NCBI GenBank assembly: GCA_027489955.1
Contig: JAIXYZ010000013.1
Span: 744,001 to 808,000 of the forward strand
Source: Hyphomicrobiales bacterium
GTDB lineage: Bacteria > Pseudomonadota > Alphaproteobacteria > Rhizobiales > Beijerinckiaceae
DNA length: 64,000 nucleotides
Direction of reading: 5' to 3'
The position numbers and the translations under genes are program-made. Positions within the stretch are counted from its first letter, which is position 1. The number at the start of each line of letters is the position of its first letter. The notes beneath the pieces are model-generated. The model was not told the DNA's origin and did no database searches. It saw nothing but the letters and a program-made list of their open reading frames with translations. Below, piece by piece: positions 44,249 to 52,582 of this stretch.

Positions 44249-44426
44249 GCGTGGGAGAGCTCGGGATCAGGTCGGTCCCGGCGCCGAAGGAGCAACCCCC
44301 CGGAAACTCTCAGGCCCAAGGACTACGCTACCAGGACGATCTGGAGAGAGGCGCTTCGCGCGCCCACCGAAGGGGACGTTCGCCCGGCAGGGCGGGCAAG
44401 CTCTCAGGTACCGTGACAGAGGGGGA
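44249..44426 (+). ncRNA. Tandem glycine riboswitch
   Basis: Two consecutive glycine aptamers. The first has GGGAGAGC, GCCGAAGGAGCAA and GGAAACTCTCAGGC (about 44252-44330); the second has CTGGAGAG, CACCGAAGGGGACG and GCTCTCAGGTACC ending GACAGAGGGGG (about 44340-44426). These are the conserved core words of the class. It lies 48 bp before the flavoenzyme start. The last aptamer bases GACAGAGG (44415-44422) can pair with CCTCTGTC (44452-44459) near the ribosome-binding site, giving a plausible expression platform. Confidence 0.92.
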
Positions 44427-44473
44427 GTTCGGGCTCGCGCGTCGGGCCCATCCTCTGTCGTGGAGCAGCCGGC

Positions 44474-45706
44474 ATGTCCCATGTCGTCGTCGTCGGAGCC
44501 GGCATCGCCGGAATCAGCACCGCCTATGCCCTGGTGCGCAGGGGCCATTCGGTCTCGGTCGTCGACCAGAACCTTTATCCCGCCATGGAGACCTCGTTCG
44601 CCAATGGCGGCCAGATCTCGGCCAGCAACGCCGAGGTCTGGAACAGCGTCGCATCCGTCCTCAAGGGCCTGCGCTGGATGTGGCGGGCGGATGCCCCGCT
44701 TCTGCTGAGCCTGAAGCCGAGCTGGCACAAATATTCGTGGCTCGCGGCGTTCATCGCGCAGATCCCGCGCTACGGCGAGAATACGGTGCAGACCGTGCGG
44801 CTGGCGCTGCTGGCGCGGCAGGCCATGGCGGACTGGGCGCAGGAGGAAGGCATCGCCTTCGACCACGTGCGTCGCGGCATCCTCCACGTCTATCGCGACC
44901 AGGCAGGCTTTTCCCACGCGGAGCGGGTGAACCTGCTCCTTGCCGAGGGCGGATTGCAGCGCCGCCCGGTGACGGCGGAGGAAATCCGGACGATCGAGCC
45001 GGCGCTGGAAGGCCGCTTCTACGGCGGCTTCTACACGGAGACCGATTCCACCGGCGACATTCACAAGTTCACCCGCGGCCTCGCCGAGGCATGCGGGCGG
45101 CGCGGCGCGCGGTTCGTGTGGGGGCGGGCGGTATCCTCGGTCTCGGCAAACGGGCGCGAGGTCGTCGTGCGGCTGAAGCCGGGCGATGGCGCGGAGACTG
45201 GCGAGAGCCTCCGTGCCGACCGGATCGTCGTCTGCGCCGGTGCGCGCAGCCGCGGCCTCGCGCGCCAGCTTGGCGACAGCCTCAACGTCTATCCCGTCAA
45301 GGGCTATTCGATCACTGTGCCGCTGGCGACGCAGGAAAGCCGGGCCGCGGCGCCCTGGACCAGCCTGCTCGACGACGAGGCGAAGATCGTCACCAGCCGC
45401 CTCGGGGACGACCGTCTGCGCGTTGCCGGGACCGCCGAGATCAACGGCTACAACCGGGATATCCGGGCTGACCGGATCGAGCCGCTGGTGCGCTGGACGA
45501 ACCGTCATTTTCCCGGGGTCGAGCTCTCGCAGGCCGTGCCCTGGGCCGGCCTTCGCCCGATGATGCCGAGCATGCTGCCCCGCGTCGGGCGCGGGCGGAT
45601 CGGCAACGTCCACTACAATACCGGGCACGGGCATTTGGGCTGGACGCTCGCCTGCGCCACCGCCGAGATCGTGGCAGACGACATCGACAGGGCATCATCC
45701 GCATAG
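44474..45706 (+). CDS. FAD-dependent D-amino-acid dehydrogenase / glycine-oxidase-like enzyme
   Basis: Flavoprotein of the DAO/DadA family, 410 residues. The FAD Rossmann motif is VVVGAGIAGISTAYAL at the N-terminus, followed by the DadA-like ETSFANGGQISASNAEVW stretch. The C-terminal FAD motif (NTGHGHLGWTLA) is typical of DadA. The family deaminates D-amino acids, and glycine in some members, to 2-oxo acids. Control by a glycine riboswitch makes glycine itself, or a glycine-related amino acid, the likely physiological substrate (inference). Confidence 0.92.
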   Translation: MSHVVVVGAGIAGISTAYALVRRGHSVSVVDQNLYPAMETSFANGGQISASNAEVWNSVASVLKGLRWMWRADAPLLLSLKPSWHKYSWLAAFIAQIPRYGENTVQTVRLALLARQAMADWAQEEGIAFDHVRRGILHVYRDQAGFSHAERVNLLLAEGGLQRRPVTAEEIRTIEPALEGRFYGGFYTETDSTGDIHKFTRGLAEACGRRGARFVWGRAVSSVSANGREVVVRLKPGDGAETGESLRADRIVVCAGARSRGLARQLGDSLNVYPVKGYSITVPLATQESRAAAPWTSLLDDEAKIVTSRLGDDRLRVAGTAEINGYNRDIRADRIEPLVRWTNRHFPGVELSQAVPWAGLRPMMPSMLPRVGRGRIGNVHYNTGHGHLGWTLACATAEIVADDIDRASSA

Positions 45707-46017
45707 GTTACCGCGGCCGGTCGTGCGTCGTCACAGGGTGAGAGGCGCATTGGACCGGCAGAAGGCAAGATCATCCTGCAGTTGAGCAGTCAGGACAAAG
45801 TATCGCGCTCCGCATGACGTGCGGCGCGTGGCGATATGCTGTGGCTTGGAGCCTGTTCACGACACGTGTTGGCGCGCGACAGCAAGTTCAGGTTCGCAAG
45901 TCCTGAAACATCAATGGATGAAAACTTGTGCTTGACACGACTTTCAAGCCGTATCTACGATCCGAAACGATTATGAAACAGTGTATCGCATAGCAAAACA
46001 CAAGTGGAAGCGCTGTC
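45707..46017. other. Intergenic region ahead of the esterase-dipeptide transporter operon
   Basis: A 311-bp gap with no supported gene. The second half is AT-rich and carries a TTGACA hexamer (45932-45937) that could begin a promoter; no clear terminator for the upstream flavoenzyme gene was seen. Confidence 0.6.
45932..45960 (+). promoter_or_regulatory. Candidate promoter of the esterase-dipeptide transporter operon
   Basis: TTGACA (45932-45937), 17-base spacer and CTACGA (45955-45960). The -35 box is consensus and the -10 is poor. The flanking TGCTTGACACG is shared exactly with the promoter ahead of the IclR gene. Confidence 0.4.
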
Positions 46018-46965
46018 ATGAAGCCTGACGTCCAAGACGTTGTCCGGAAGCACTACGCGGCGAAGCTCAAGCCGGTGGCCGATTGCGACAGTCCGCAGGA
46101 GGCGAGGGATTCCTTCGCCGCGCGTCTCAAGCGCTTTCGCGAGGCGGCCGGCGTGCTGCCCGTCGGCCGGGTCGAGGACCTTCAGGTGACCGGCGGCGAA
46201 GGCACGATCCCGGCAAGAGCGTATTGGCCGGACTCGTCGGAGGCGCCGCATGGGGCCATCGTCTTCTTCCACGGTGGCGGCTTCGTCATCGGCAGCATCG
46301 ACACCCACGACCATTCGGCGCGGACGCTGTGCCAGCTGACGAACGCCATCGTGGTCAGCGTCGACTACCGGAAGGCGCCGGAACTGCCGTTCCCGGCGGC
46401 GGTGGACGACGCCTACGAGTCCACGCGATGGGTCTGCGAGAACATCCGTGATCTGGCCGGTGCCGACCTTCCGGTCGCCGTATGCGGTGTCTCCGCGGGC
46501 GGTACGCTCGCCGCCGTCGTCTGCAACACGGCGCGGGGCCGCTTCCCGATCGCAGCACAGGTCCTGATCTACCCCCAGACGGATTCCTCGATGCTGCATC
46601 CCTCGATGCACGAGAATGCCGAGGGCTACATCTTCACCACCCGCGATTCCCAGTGGTTCAACGAGCTGTACTGCGCGCGCTCCCGCGGCCTGGACAAGGA
46701 CCCGCGCCGCTCGCCGCTGCATGAGCCGAACCTGCGGGACCTGCCGCCGGCAATCGTGGCCACCGCCCAGTACGATCCGCTGCGGGACGAGGGCATCGCC
46801 TACGCCGCACGCCTCGGCTACGCGGGCAACCGCGTCACCCTCTTCAACTTCGAAGGCACGATCCACGGTTTCTTCGGCTTCGGGAAGGACGTGCCGTCGG
46901 CCCAGCGCGACATCCGTCTCATCTGCGAGGCGACCCGCGACATGCTGATCGCGGCCGCGGGCTGA
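46018..46965 (+). CDS. Alpha/beta hydrolase, hormone-sensitive-lipase-type esterase
   Basis: Probable carboxylesterase or amidase-like hydrolase, 315 residues, cytosolic (no signal peptide). Visible residues are the oxyanion motif HGGGFVIG (85-92), nucleophile Ser159 (GVSAGG), Asp253 (QYDPLRDEG) and His283 (TIHGFFG), the full HSL triad. It is the first gene of a co-directional run with a dipeptide-type ABC importer (30 bp to the permease), suggesting it hydrolyses an imported ester or peptide derivative (inference). Confidence 0.9.
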   Translation: MKPDVQDVVRKHYAAKLKPVADCDSPQEARDSFAARLKRFREAAGVLPVGRVEDLQVTGGEGTIPARAYWPDSSEAPHGAIVFFHGGGFVIGSIDTHDHSARTLCQLTNAIVVSVDYRKAPELPFPAAVDDAYESTRWVCENIRDLAGADLPVAVCGVSAGGTLAAVVCNTARGRFPIAAQVLIYPQTDSSMLHPSMHENAEGYIFTTRDSQWFNELYCARSRGLDKDPRRSPLHEPNLRDLPPAIVATAQYDPLRDEGIAYAARLGYAGNRVTLFNFEGTIHGFFGFGKDVPSAQRDIRLICEATRDMLIAAAG

Positions 46966-46994
46966 ACGCCGGTCGGACGAGGGGAGGGCAAGCC

Positions 46995-48005
46995 ATGAAA
47001 GCCATCAGGATCATCGGAAAGCGGCTGCTTCTGATCCCCATTTCCGTCTTCGCGCTCGTCACGCTCTGTTTTGCCCTGGTGCAGATCATCCCGGGCGATC
47101 CGGCGATCACCGTCGCCGGCTCCTATGCCTCGCCGCAGGAGATCGCGCGGGTGCGCACCGAGCTCGGTCTCGACCGGCCCTGGCACGAGCGGTACCTCGC
47201 TTACGTCGGCGGCCTGCTGCAAGGGGATCTCGGTCGGTCGCTCTTCACGGGCCGCCCGATCACCAGCGAACTCGCCCGGCGCGTTCCCGCAACGCTCCAG
47301 CTCATCACGCTCGCCCTGCTTGTCTCCTGGATCCTCGGCCTCTCGCTCGGCGTCGCGGGAGCCTATTTCCGCGGCTCCTGGCCGGACCGGGTAACGCGGG
47401 GGATGATCACCGTCCTGCAGTCGGTTCCCGACTTCCTGCTGTCGCTGCTCCTCATCTTCGTCCTGTATTTCATGTGGCAGCTGGCGCCGGCGCCCGTGGG
47501 GCAGCTTGGCCTGTCGTCCTTCACGCCGGGCCCCACGGGCTTTCTGCTGATCGACACGCTGCTGCGTGGCGACATGGCAACGTTCCTGCAGGCCCTGCAC
47601 CACCTGATGCTGCCGGTCCTGTCTCTGGGCATCGTCTACTCGGCCTATCTGGGGCGGGTGGGCCGCTCCTCGATGACCAAGGCGATGCAGTCGCGCCAGG
47701 TCGAGTTCGCCCGCGCCTGCGGCCTGCCGGAATGGCGCGTCGTGCAATACGCCTTCCTCGAGGCCCGCGCGCCGATCCTGACCTACACCGCGATCCTGTT
47801 CGGCGCGCTCGTCGGCGGCGCCTCCATCACCGAGACCATCTTCGCCTGGCAGGGCGTCGGGCAATGGGGGCTGGAATCCATCCTCAAGGTCGACATCCCG
47901 GTCATCCAGGGCGTGATCCTGGTGAGCGGCATGGTGTCGATCCTCGTCTACCTCTTCCTCGACGTGCTCGTGATGCTTCTCGATCCGAGGGTCCGCTATG
48001 AGTGA
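46995..48005 (+). CDS. Dipeptide/oligopeptide-type ABC permease (DppB family)
   Basis: Inner-membrane permease, 336 residues, six TM helices. It opens with the DppB-like first helix and PGDPA motif (IIPGDPAITVAG). The EAA coupling loop is seen near ARACGLPEWRVVQYAFLEA. Its stop overlaps the next gene by 8 bp. Works with the following permease, two ATPases and a binding protein as one importer. Confidence 0.93.
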   Translation: MKAIRIIGKRLLLIPISVFALVTLCFALVQIIPGDPAITVAGSYASPQEIARVRTELGLDRPWHERYLAYVGGLLQGDLGRSLFTGRPITSELARRVPATLQLITLALLVSWILGLSLGVAGAYFRGSWPDRVTRGMITVLQSVPDFLLSLLLIFVLYFMWQLAPAPVGQLGLSSFTPGPTGFLLIDTLLRGDMATFLQALHHLMLPVLSLGIVYSAYLGRVGRSSMTKAMQSRQVEFARACGLPEWRVVQYAFLEARAPILTYTAILFGALVGGASITETIFAWQGVGQWGLESILKVDIPVIQGVILVSGMVSILVYLFLDVLVMLLDPRVRYE

Positions 48006-48855
48006 GCGTGTCCTGACGCAGCCGGGCCGCCGGCGGTCCTCCGCGATGCCCGCCATCGTTCGCGAGAACGCGCCGGTCGTCCTCGGCCTGGCCTTCATCG
48101 TCCTGTTCCTCGCGGCGAGCTTCTTCGCGCCGCTGCCCTACGGGCCGACCACGCCCGACCCGCTCGCGACTTCCCAGCCGCCGAGCGCGCTGCACTGGTT
48201 CGGCACCGACGCCAACGGCTTCGACGTCTTCTCCCGCACTATCGCCGCGGCGCAGCGCGACATCCCGCTGGCGCTCGCCGGGACGCTGGCGTCGCTCGTG
48301 CTCGGCATCGTCTTCGGCCTGCTCGTCAGCACCAAGAGCCGCTGGTCCGAGCGCGCCATCCGGGGCCTCGACGTGTTTCAGGCGTTTCCGCTCGTCATCA
48401 TCGGCACGGCCATCGTCACGCTGACGGGAAACCGTCTGGAAAGCGTGGTCCTCGCGATCGTTCTGCTGAACGTGCCGCGCTTCATGCGCCTGATCCGCAG
48501 CGAGGCGCTGGCCCTGCGCGAGAGCCGGTTCATCGAGGCCGCCCGGGCGCTCGGCGCCAGCCCGCTGCGCATCCTGTGGCGGCACATCCTGCCTAACGTC
48601 ATGGGCATCACCCTGGCGCAGTCGTCCATCGCCGCCGCCCACTCGATCATCGTGATCGCGGCGCTGAGCTTCCTCGGCGTCGGCGTGTCGCCGCCGGATC
48701 CCAGCTGGGGGCTCATGATCCAGGAGGGCGCCCGGCAGATGATCGTCGGCGACTGGTGGATCGTCGTGTTCCCCGGCTTCGCGGTGCTGGTCACCGTCGC
48801 CGCGTTCAACCTCGTCGCCGACGGCCTGCAGGCCGCGGCAGACGCCAGCCAATAG
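47998..48855 (+). CDS. Dipeptide/oligopeptide-type ABC permease (DppC family)
   Basis: Second permease, 285 residues. DppC hallmarks are an N-terminal extension with one TM, HWFGTDANGFDVFSR, and the EAA loop EAARALGASPLRILWRHILP. ATG 47998 overlaps the upstream permease gene. Located 9 bp before the first ATPase. Confidence 0.93.
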   Translation: MSERVLTQPGRRRSSAMPAIVRENAPVVLGLAFIVLFLAASFFAPLPYGPTTPDPLATSQPPSALHWFGTDANGFDVFSRTIAAAQRDIPLALAGTLASLVLGIVFGLLVSTKSRWSERAIRGLDVFQAFPLVIIGTAIVTLTGNRLESVVLAIVLLNVPRFMRLIRSEALALRESRFIEAARALGASPLRILWRHILPNVMGITLAQSSIAAAHSIIVIAALSFLGVGVSPPDPSWGLMIQEGARQMIVGDWWIVVFPGFAVLVTVAAFNLVADGLQAAADASQ

Positions 48856-48864
48856 GGGCTCGCC

Positions 48865-49872
48865 ATGCTGGAGGTCGAGAACGTCACCACGCGGTTCCGC
48901 TCCCGGCGCGGCGTCGTCCACGCGGTCAACGGCGTGTCCTTCCGCGTCGGCTCGAGCGAGATCGTCGGGATCGTCGGGGAAAGCGGCTGCGGCAAGTCCG
49001 CGACGATCCGCTCGGTGCTCGGCCTGATCCAGCCTCCCGGCGAGATCGTCGGCGGCAGGGCCGTCTTCGATGGCACCGACCTTCTGGCGATCCCGGCCGG
49101 TGCCCTGCGTCGCCTGCGCGGCAGCGAGATCGGCTTCGTCGCCCAGAACCCGTTCGGATCGCTCAACCCGATCCTCTCGGTGGCGGCGCAGTTTCATAAC
49201 CTCATCGTCGCCCATCGCGGGCGGCTCTCGCGCAAGCAGACGCGGGACATGGCGCTCCAGGCGCTCCAGTCCGTGGGGATATCCGGCCCAGAGCGCGTCC
49301 TTGACGGCTATGCCCACGAGCTTAGCGGGGGCATGGCGCAGCGTGTCGTCATCGGCATGGCGACCGTGCTCGGCCCGCGGCTCCTGGTGGCGGACGAGCC
49401 GACCACCGCGCTCGACATGACGATCCAGCGCCAGATCCTGGACCTCCTCCAGGACCTCGTCCGCAAGCGCGAGCGGTCGATGATCCTCGTGACCCACGAT
49501 CTCGGGGTGGTGGCCCAGTACTGCGACCGCGTGGTCGTCATGTACGCCGGCAAGGTGATCGAGACGGGGCCGACCGCGCAGGTCTTCGCGCGCCCGGCCC
49601 ATCCCTACACCCAGGCCCTGCTCGGGTCGGTGCCTCGCCGCGGCGAGGAGATCGGCATCCTCGCGGGCCGCGTGCCGAGCCTCATCGACTATCCGCCGGG
49701 CTGCGCCTTTTCCAACCGCTGCGTCCACGCGCTCGACCGCTGCGCGCGCATCGTGCCGGCCTCCCGCCCCGTCGCCGGGGAGGACGGGTGGAACGTGAGC
49801 TGCCACCTCGTGTCCGGCGACGCCGACCCGCTTTCGCGAGAGGAGGACGTCCGTGCCCATCGTGCAGGTTAG
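48865..49872 (+). CDS. Dipeptide-type ABC ATP-binding protein (DppD family)
   Basis: Cytosolic ATPase, 335 residues. Walker A is GESGCGKSA, signature LSGGMAQR, Walker B LLVADEPTTALD. The C-terminal OppD/DppD extension has the cysteine motif CAFSNRCVHALDRC, which in characterised homologues binds an iron-sulfur cluster. Overlaps the next ATPase gene by 20 bp. Confidence 0.93.
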   Translation: MLEVENVTTRFRSRRGVVHAVNGVSFRVGSSEIVGIVGESGCGKSATIRSVLGLIQPPGEIVGGRAVFDGTDLLAIPAGALRRLRGSEIGFVAQNPFGSLNPILSVAAQFHNLIVAHRGRLSRKQTRDMALQALQSVGISGPERVLDGYAHELSGGMAQRVVIGMATVLGPRLLVADEPTTALDMTIQRQILDLLQDLVRKRERSMILVTHDLGVVAQYCDRVVVMYAGKVIETGPTAQVFARPAHPYTQALLGSVPRRGEEIGILAGRVPSLIDYPPGCAFSNRCVHALDRCARIVPASRPVAGEDGWNVSCHLVSGDADPLSREEDVRAHRAG

Positions 49873-50884
49873 GAACGTCTCGAAGACGTTCTACCGCGAC
49901 CGCGGTCCCGGCGTCCGGGCCGTGAACGACGTGTCCTTCTCCATCGAGGAGGGCGAGACGCTGGCGCTGATCGGCGAGAGCGGCTCGGGCAAGTCGACCG
50001 TCGGCCGCCTGATGCTGCGGCTCATCGAGGCCGACGACGGCGAGATCGTATTCGACGGTCACGACGTCCGCCGCCGCTCGCCGGAGGAACTGCGGCGGCT
50101 GCGGGCAACCATGCAGGTCGTGTTCCAGGAGCCTTACGAGTCGCTGAACCCGCGCATGTCCATCGGCGCCATCGTGGGCGAGCCGCTGGAGATCCACGAG
50201 CGCGGCCTGAGCGGGCGGCAGCGGGCCGCCCGCGTGGCCGAGATGCTCGACGAGGTTGGCCTCGATCCCGCCCTTGCCGGCCGGCGGCCGGGCGCGCTCA
50301 GCGGCGGCCAGCAGCAGCGCGTCGGGATCGCCCGGGCGCTCATCACCCGGCCTCGCTTCATCGTGCTGGACGAACCGACATCCTCGCTCGACCTGTCGGT
50401 GCAGGGCCAGATCCTGCGGCTTCTGCAGGACCTGCAGAAGCGCCTGAAGCTGACTTACCTGTACATTTCCCACGACCTGTCGACCGTGAGCTACATCGCC
50501 CACCGGGTCGCGGTCATGTATCTCGGCCAGATCCGCGAGATCGGCTCGGTCGACGACGTCGTCAACCGCCCGCAGGACCCCTACACGCGGGCCCTCCTCA
50601 ACGCCTTCCTCAGCCCCGACCCAACCGTGCGCACCCGCGACACGTACCGGCTGTCGGGCGAGATCCCGTCGCCGACGCAGGTGCAGCGGGGCTGCTTCCT
50701 CTACAGCCGCTGCCCGAGCCGCATCGAGCCCTGCGCGTCGACCCCAGCAGATCTGCGGCAGCTCGACCCCGGTCACGAGGTCCGCTGCATCAGGGCGCCG
50801 CTCTCCCAGCCGCTGGTCACGGTCAATCCGGAGCTGCGCACCTTTGGTGGACCACCCAGACCAACCCAGAAACAGCAAGCATAA
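49853..50884 (+). CDS. Dipeptide-type ABC ATP-binding protein (DppF family)
   Basis: Cytosolic ATPase, 343 residues from GTG 49853, which has GAGAGGAGG a few bases upstream. Walker A is GESGSGKST, signature LSGGQQQR, Walker B FIVLDEPTSSLD. A C-terminal cysteine motif (CFLYSRCPSRIEPC) matches that of its DppD partner. Heterodimer partner of the previous ATPase. Confidence 0.93.
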   Translation: MPIVQVRNVSKTFYRDRGPGVRAVNDVSFSIEEGETLALIGESGSGKSTVGRLMLRLIEADDGEIVFDGHDVRRRSPEELRRLRATMQVVFQEPYESLNPRMSIGAIVGEPLEIHERGLSGRQRAARVAEMLDEVGLDPALAGRRPGALSGGQQQRVGIARALITRPRFIVLDEPTSSLDLSVQGQILRLLQDLQKRLKLTYLYISHDLSTVSYIAHRVAVMYLGQIREIGSVDDVVNRPQDPYTRALLNAFLSPDPTVRTRDTYRLSGEIPSPTQVQRGCFLYSRCPSRIEPCASTPADLRQLDPGHEVRCIRAPLSQPLVTVNPELRTFGGPPRPTQKQQA

Positions 50885-50896
50885 GAGGGAAGCGAC

Positions 50897-52522
50897 ATGA
50901 GAATCCGGCCTTCGTTTCTGACCCTTGCGCCGGCGGTCTGTCTCGCCGCCGCGCTCTCCCTGAACCCCTCCGCGACGCGCGCCCAGGCGGCGCCCGAGGT
51001 CAACTTCGTCTATGCCGCCGTGGGCGTTCCCGGCAGCCTGGACATCTGGACCAAATATGAGGGCGATGCGACCTGGAACCTGTCCTACGAGATCGGGTCC
51101 GTCCTCGTGGAATATGACGTCAGCAAGCTCGCCGAGAACGGCTGCAGCCAGCTCGGCAAGCTGTCCGACCTCAGGCCGTCCCTTGCGACGTCCTGGCGCT
51201 ACAGCGACGATGGCAAGCGCCTGCTGTTCACCCTCCGCGAGGGCGTGAAGAGCGCGGCGGGCAACACGATGACCGCCGAGGACGTCGTGTGGAGCCTGGA
51301 CTTTGCCAAGAAGCAGAGCGCCACCGTCCGCTACCTGATCTCGAACGCGGGCGATTTCGACAAGGAGCGCCCGTTCGAGGTCGTCGACGAGAAGACCGTC
51401 GCGATCAACCTGAACAAGAAGACCGCGGTGGACGTCGCGCTGTTCACCATCCCGCTTCTCGGCGTCATCGACACCAAGGAGGTCAAGAAGCACGCGACGG
51501 CGGCCGACCCCATGGGGCTGGAATGGCTCAAGACCAACCTGGCCAATTTCGGACCGTGGAAGCTGGAGAAATACGTTCCCAGCAGCGAGGTCCTGTTCAG
51601 CGCCAATCCGAACTTCTGGGCGGCGGGCCAGCGCGGCAACATCAACCGGCTGACCATCCGCGCGATCCCTGAATCGGCGACGCGGTTCCAGCTGCTCCAG
51701 GTCGGGCAGGCCGACTACGCCGAACGGCTGTCCTTCGACGAATACGCCCGGCTGAAGGGCTCGCGGACGGCCAAGCTCGTCAACTGCGTCTCGCCGAACC
51801 GCGAGCGGCTGATCTTCAACCAGAAGTTCGGGCCCTTCGCCAAGCCCGAGGTGCGCCAGGCCCTTTCGCTGGCGATCGACCGCGAAGCGCTGATGAAGGG
51901 CGTCTACAAGGAGCTGTTCTCGCCCTCCACGATCGGGCTCAGCGATGTCTACGTGGACGCCGCGCAGAACCCGAAGAAGCTCGGATACGACCCCGATAAG
52001 GCCAGGAAGATGCTGGCCGATGCGGGCGTCGGCCAGATCAGCTTCACGATCACGGCGACGCCGTCCAAGCCCGGTCCCTGGGCGCAGTCGCTCGCAGTCC
52101 AGATGGCCGAGATGATCAAGAAGGTGGGCGTCGACGCGAAGATCCGCGTCATCCCCGGCACCGCCGAGGCCGACGACACCTACCGCAAGGGCAATTACGA
52201 GGCCTTCATCAACGTCGAGATCCCCGCCATCGCCGACGCGTTCTACTCCTTGAGCCTCTATAACGGCTCGTGGAGCCACCTGAATTCGTTCTCCTACAAG
52301 AGCGACGCGTATGACCGCGTCACGCGCCAGCTCCAGGTGACGCCGGTCGGCGCCGAGCGCGAGGTCCTGCTGCGCCAGGCCTCCGACATCATCGTGGACG
52401 AGACGCCGGCCATCTACGTCGCCGAGCAGCGGTACCTGAGGGGCTTCTCCCAAGCCGTCCAGGGCTATGAGAACTCGCCGCACGGCCAGCTGCTCACCTA
52501 TCGGATGAGCAAGTCCCGCTAA
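50897..52522 (+). CDS. Dipeptide-type ABC substrate-binding protein (SBP_bac_5)
   Basis: Periplasmic binding protein, 541 residues. An N-terminal signal peptide is likely (MRIRPSFLTLAPAVCLAAA... to about residue 35). The family block LRPSLATSWRYSDDGKRLLF and the downstream FTLREGV motif are clear. Ligand may be a peptide, opine, or glutathione-like compound; the adjacent gamma-glutamyltranspeptidase favours a gamma-glutamyl peptide (inference). Followed by an intercistronic hairpin. Confidence 0.92.
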   Translation: MRIRPSFLTLAPAVCLAAALSLNPSATRAQAAPEVNFVYAAVGVPGSLDIWTKYEGDATWNLSYEIGSVLVEYDVSKLAENGCSQLGKLSDLRPSLATSWRYSDDGKRLLFTLREGVKSAAGNTMTAEDVVWSLDFAKKQSATVRYLISNAGDFDKERPFEVVDEKTVAINLNKKTAVDVALFTIPLLGVIDTKEVKKHATAADPMGLEWLKTNLANFGPWKLEKYVPSSEVLFSANPNFWAAGQRGNINRLTIRAIPESATRFQLLQVGQADYAERLSFDEYARLKGSRTAKLVNCVSPNRERLIFNQKFGPFAKPEVRQALSLAIDREALMKGVYKELFSPSTIGLSDVYVDAAQNPKKLGYDPDKARKMLADAGVGQISFTITATPSKPGPWAQSLAVQMAEMIKKVGVDAKIRVIPGTAEADDTYRKGNYEAFINVEIPAIADAFYSLSLYNGSWSHLNSFSYKSDAYDRVTRQLQVTPVGAEREVLLRQASDIIVDETPAIYVAEQRYLRGFSQAVQGYENSPHGQLLTYRMSKSR

Positions 52523-52530
52523 GCCACGCC

Positions 52531-52555
52531 GCCGCGCCGGCTGGTCCGGCGCGGC
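52531..52555 (+). terminator. Stem-loop after the dipeptide-binding protein gene
   Basis: GCCGCGCCGG and CCGGCGCGGC form a perfect 10-bp stem with a 5-base loop, followed by the pyrimidine run CTTCCTTCC. It could be a partial terminator or a transcript-protecting hairpin before the gamma-glutamyltranspeptidase gene. Confidence 0.6.
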
Positions 52556-52582
52556 CTTCCTTCCCCAGCAGGGCTGTCAGCG

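Noticed and set aside
45961-46005. IclR/KdgR-like box before the esterase gene (ATGAAACAGTGTATCGCAT)
   Set aside because: The two halves match at only about 5 of 8 positions and the word does not resemble the operator at 55110.
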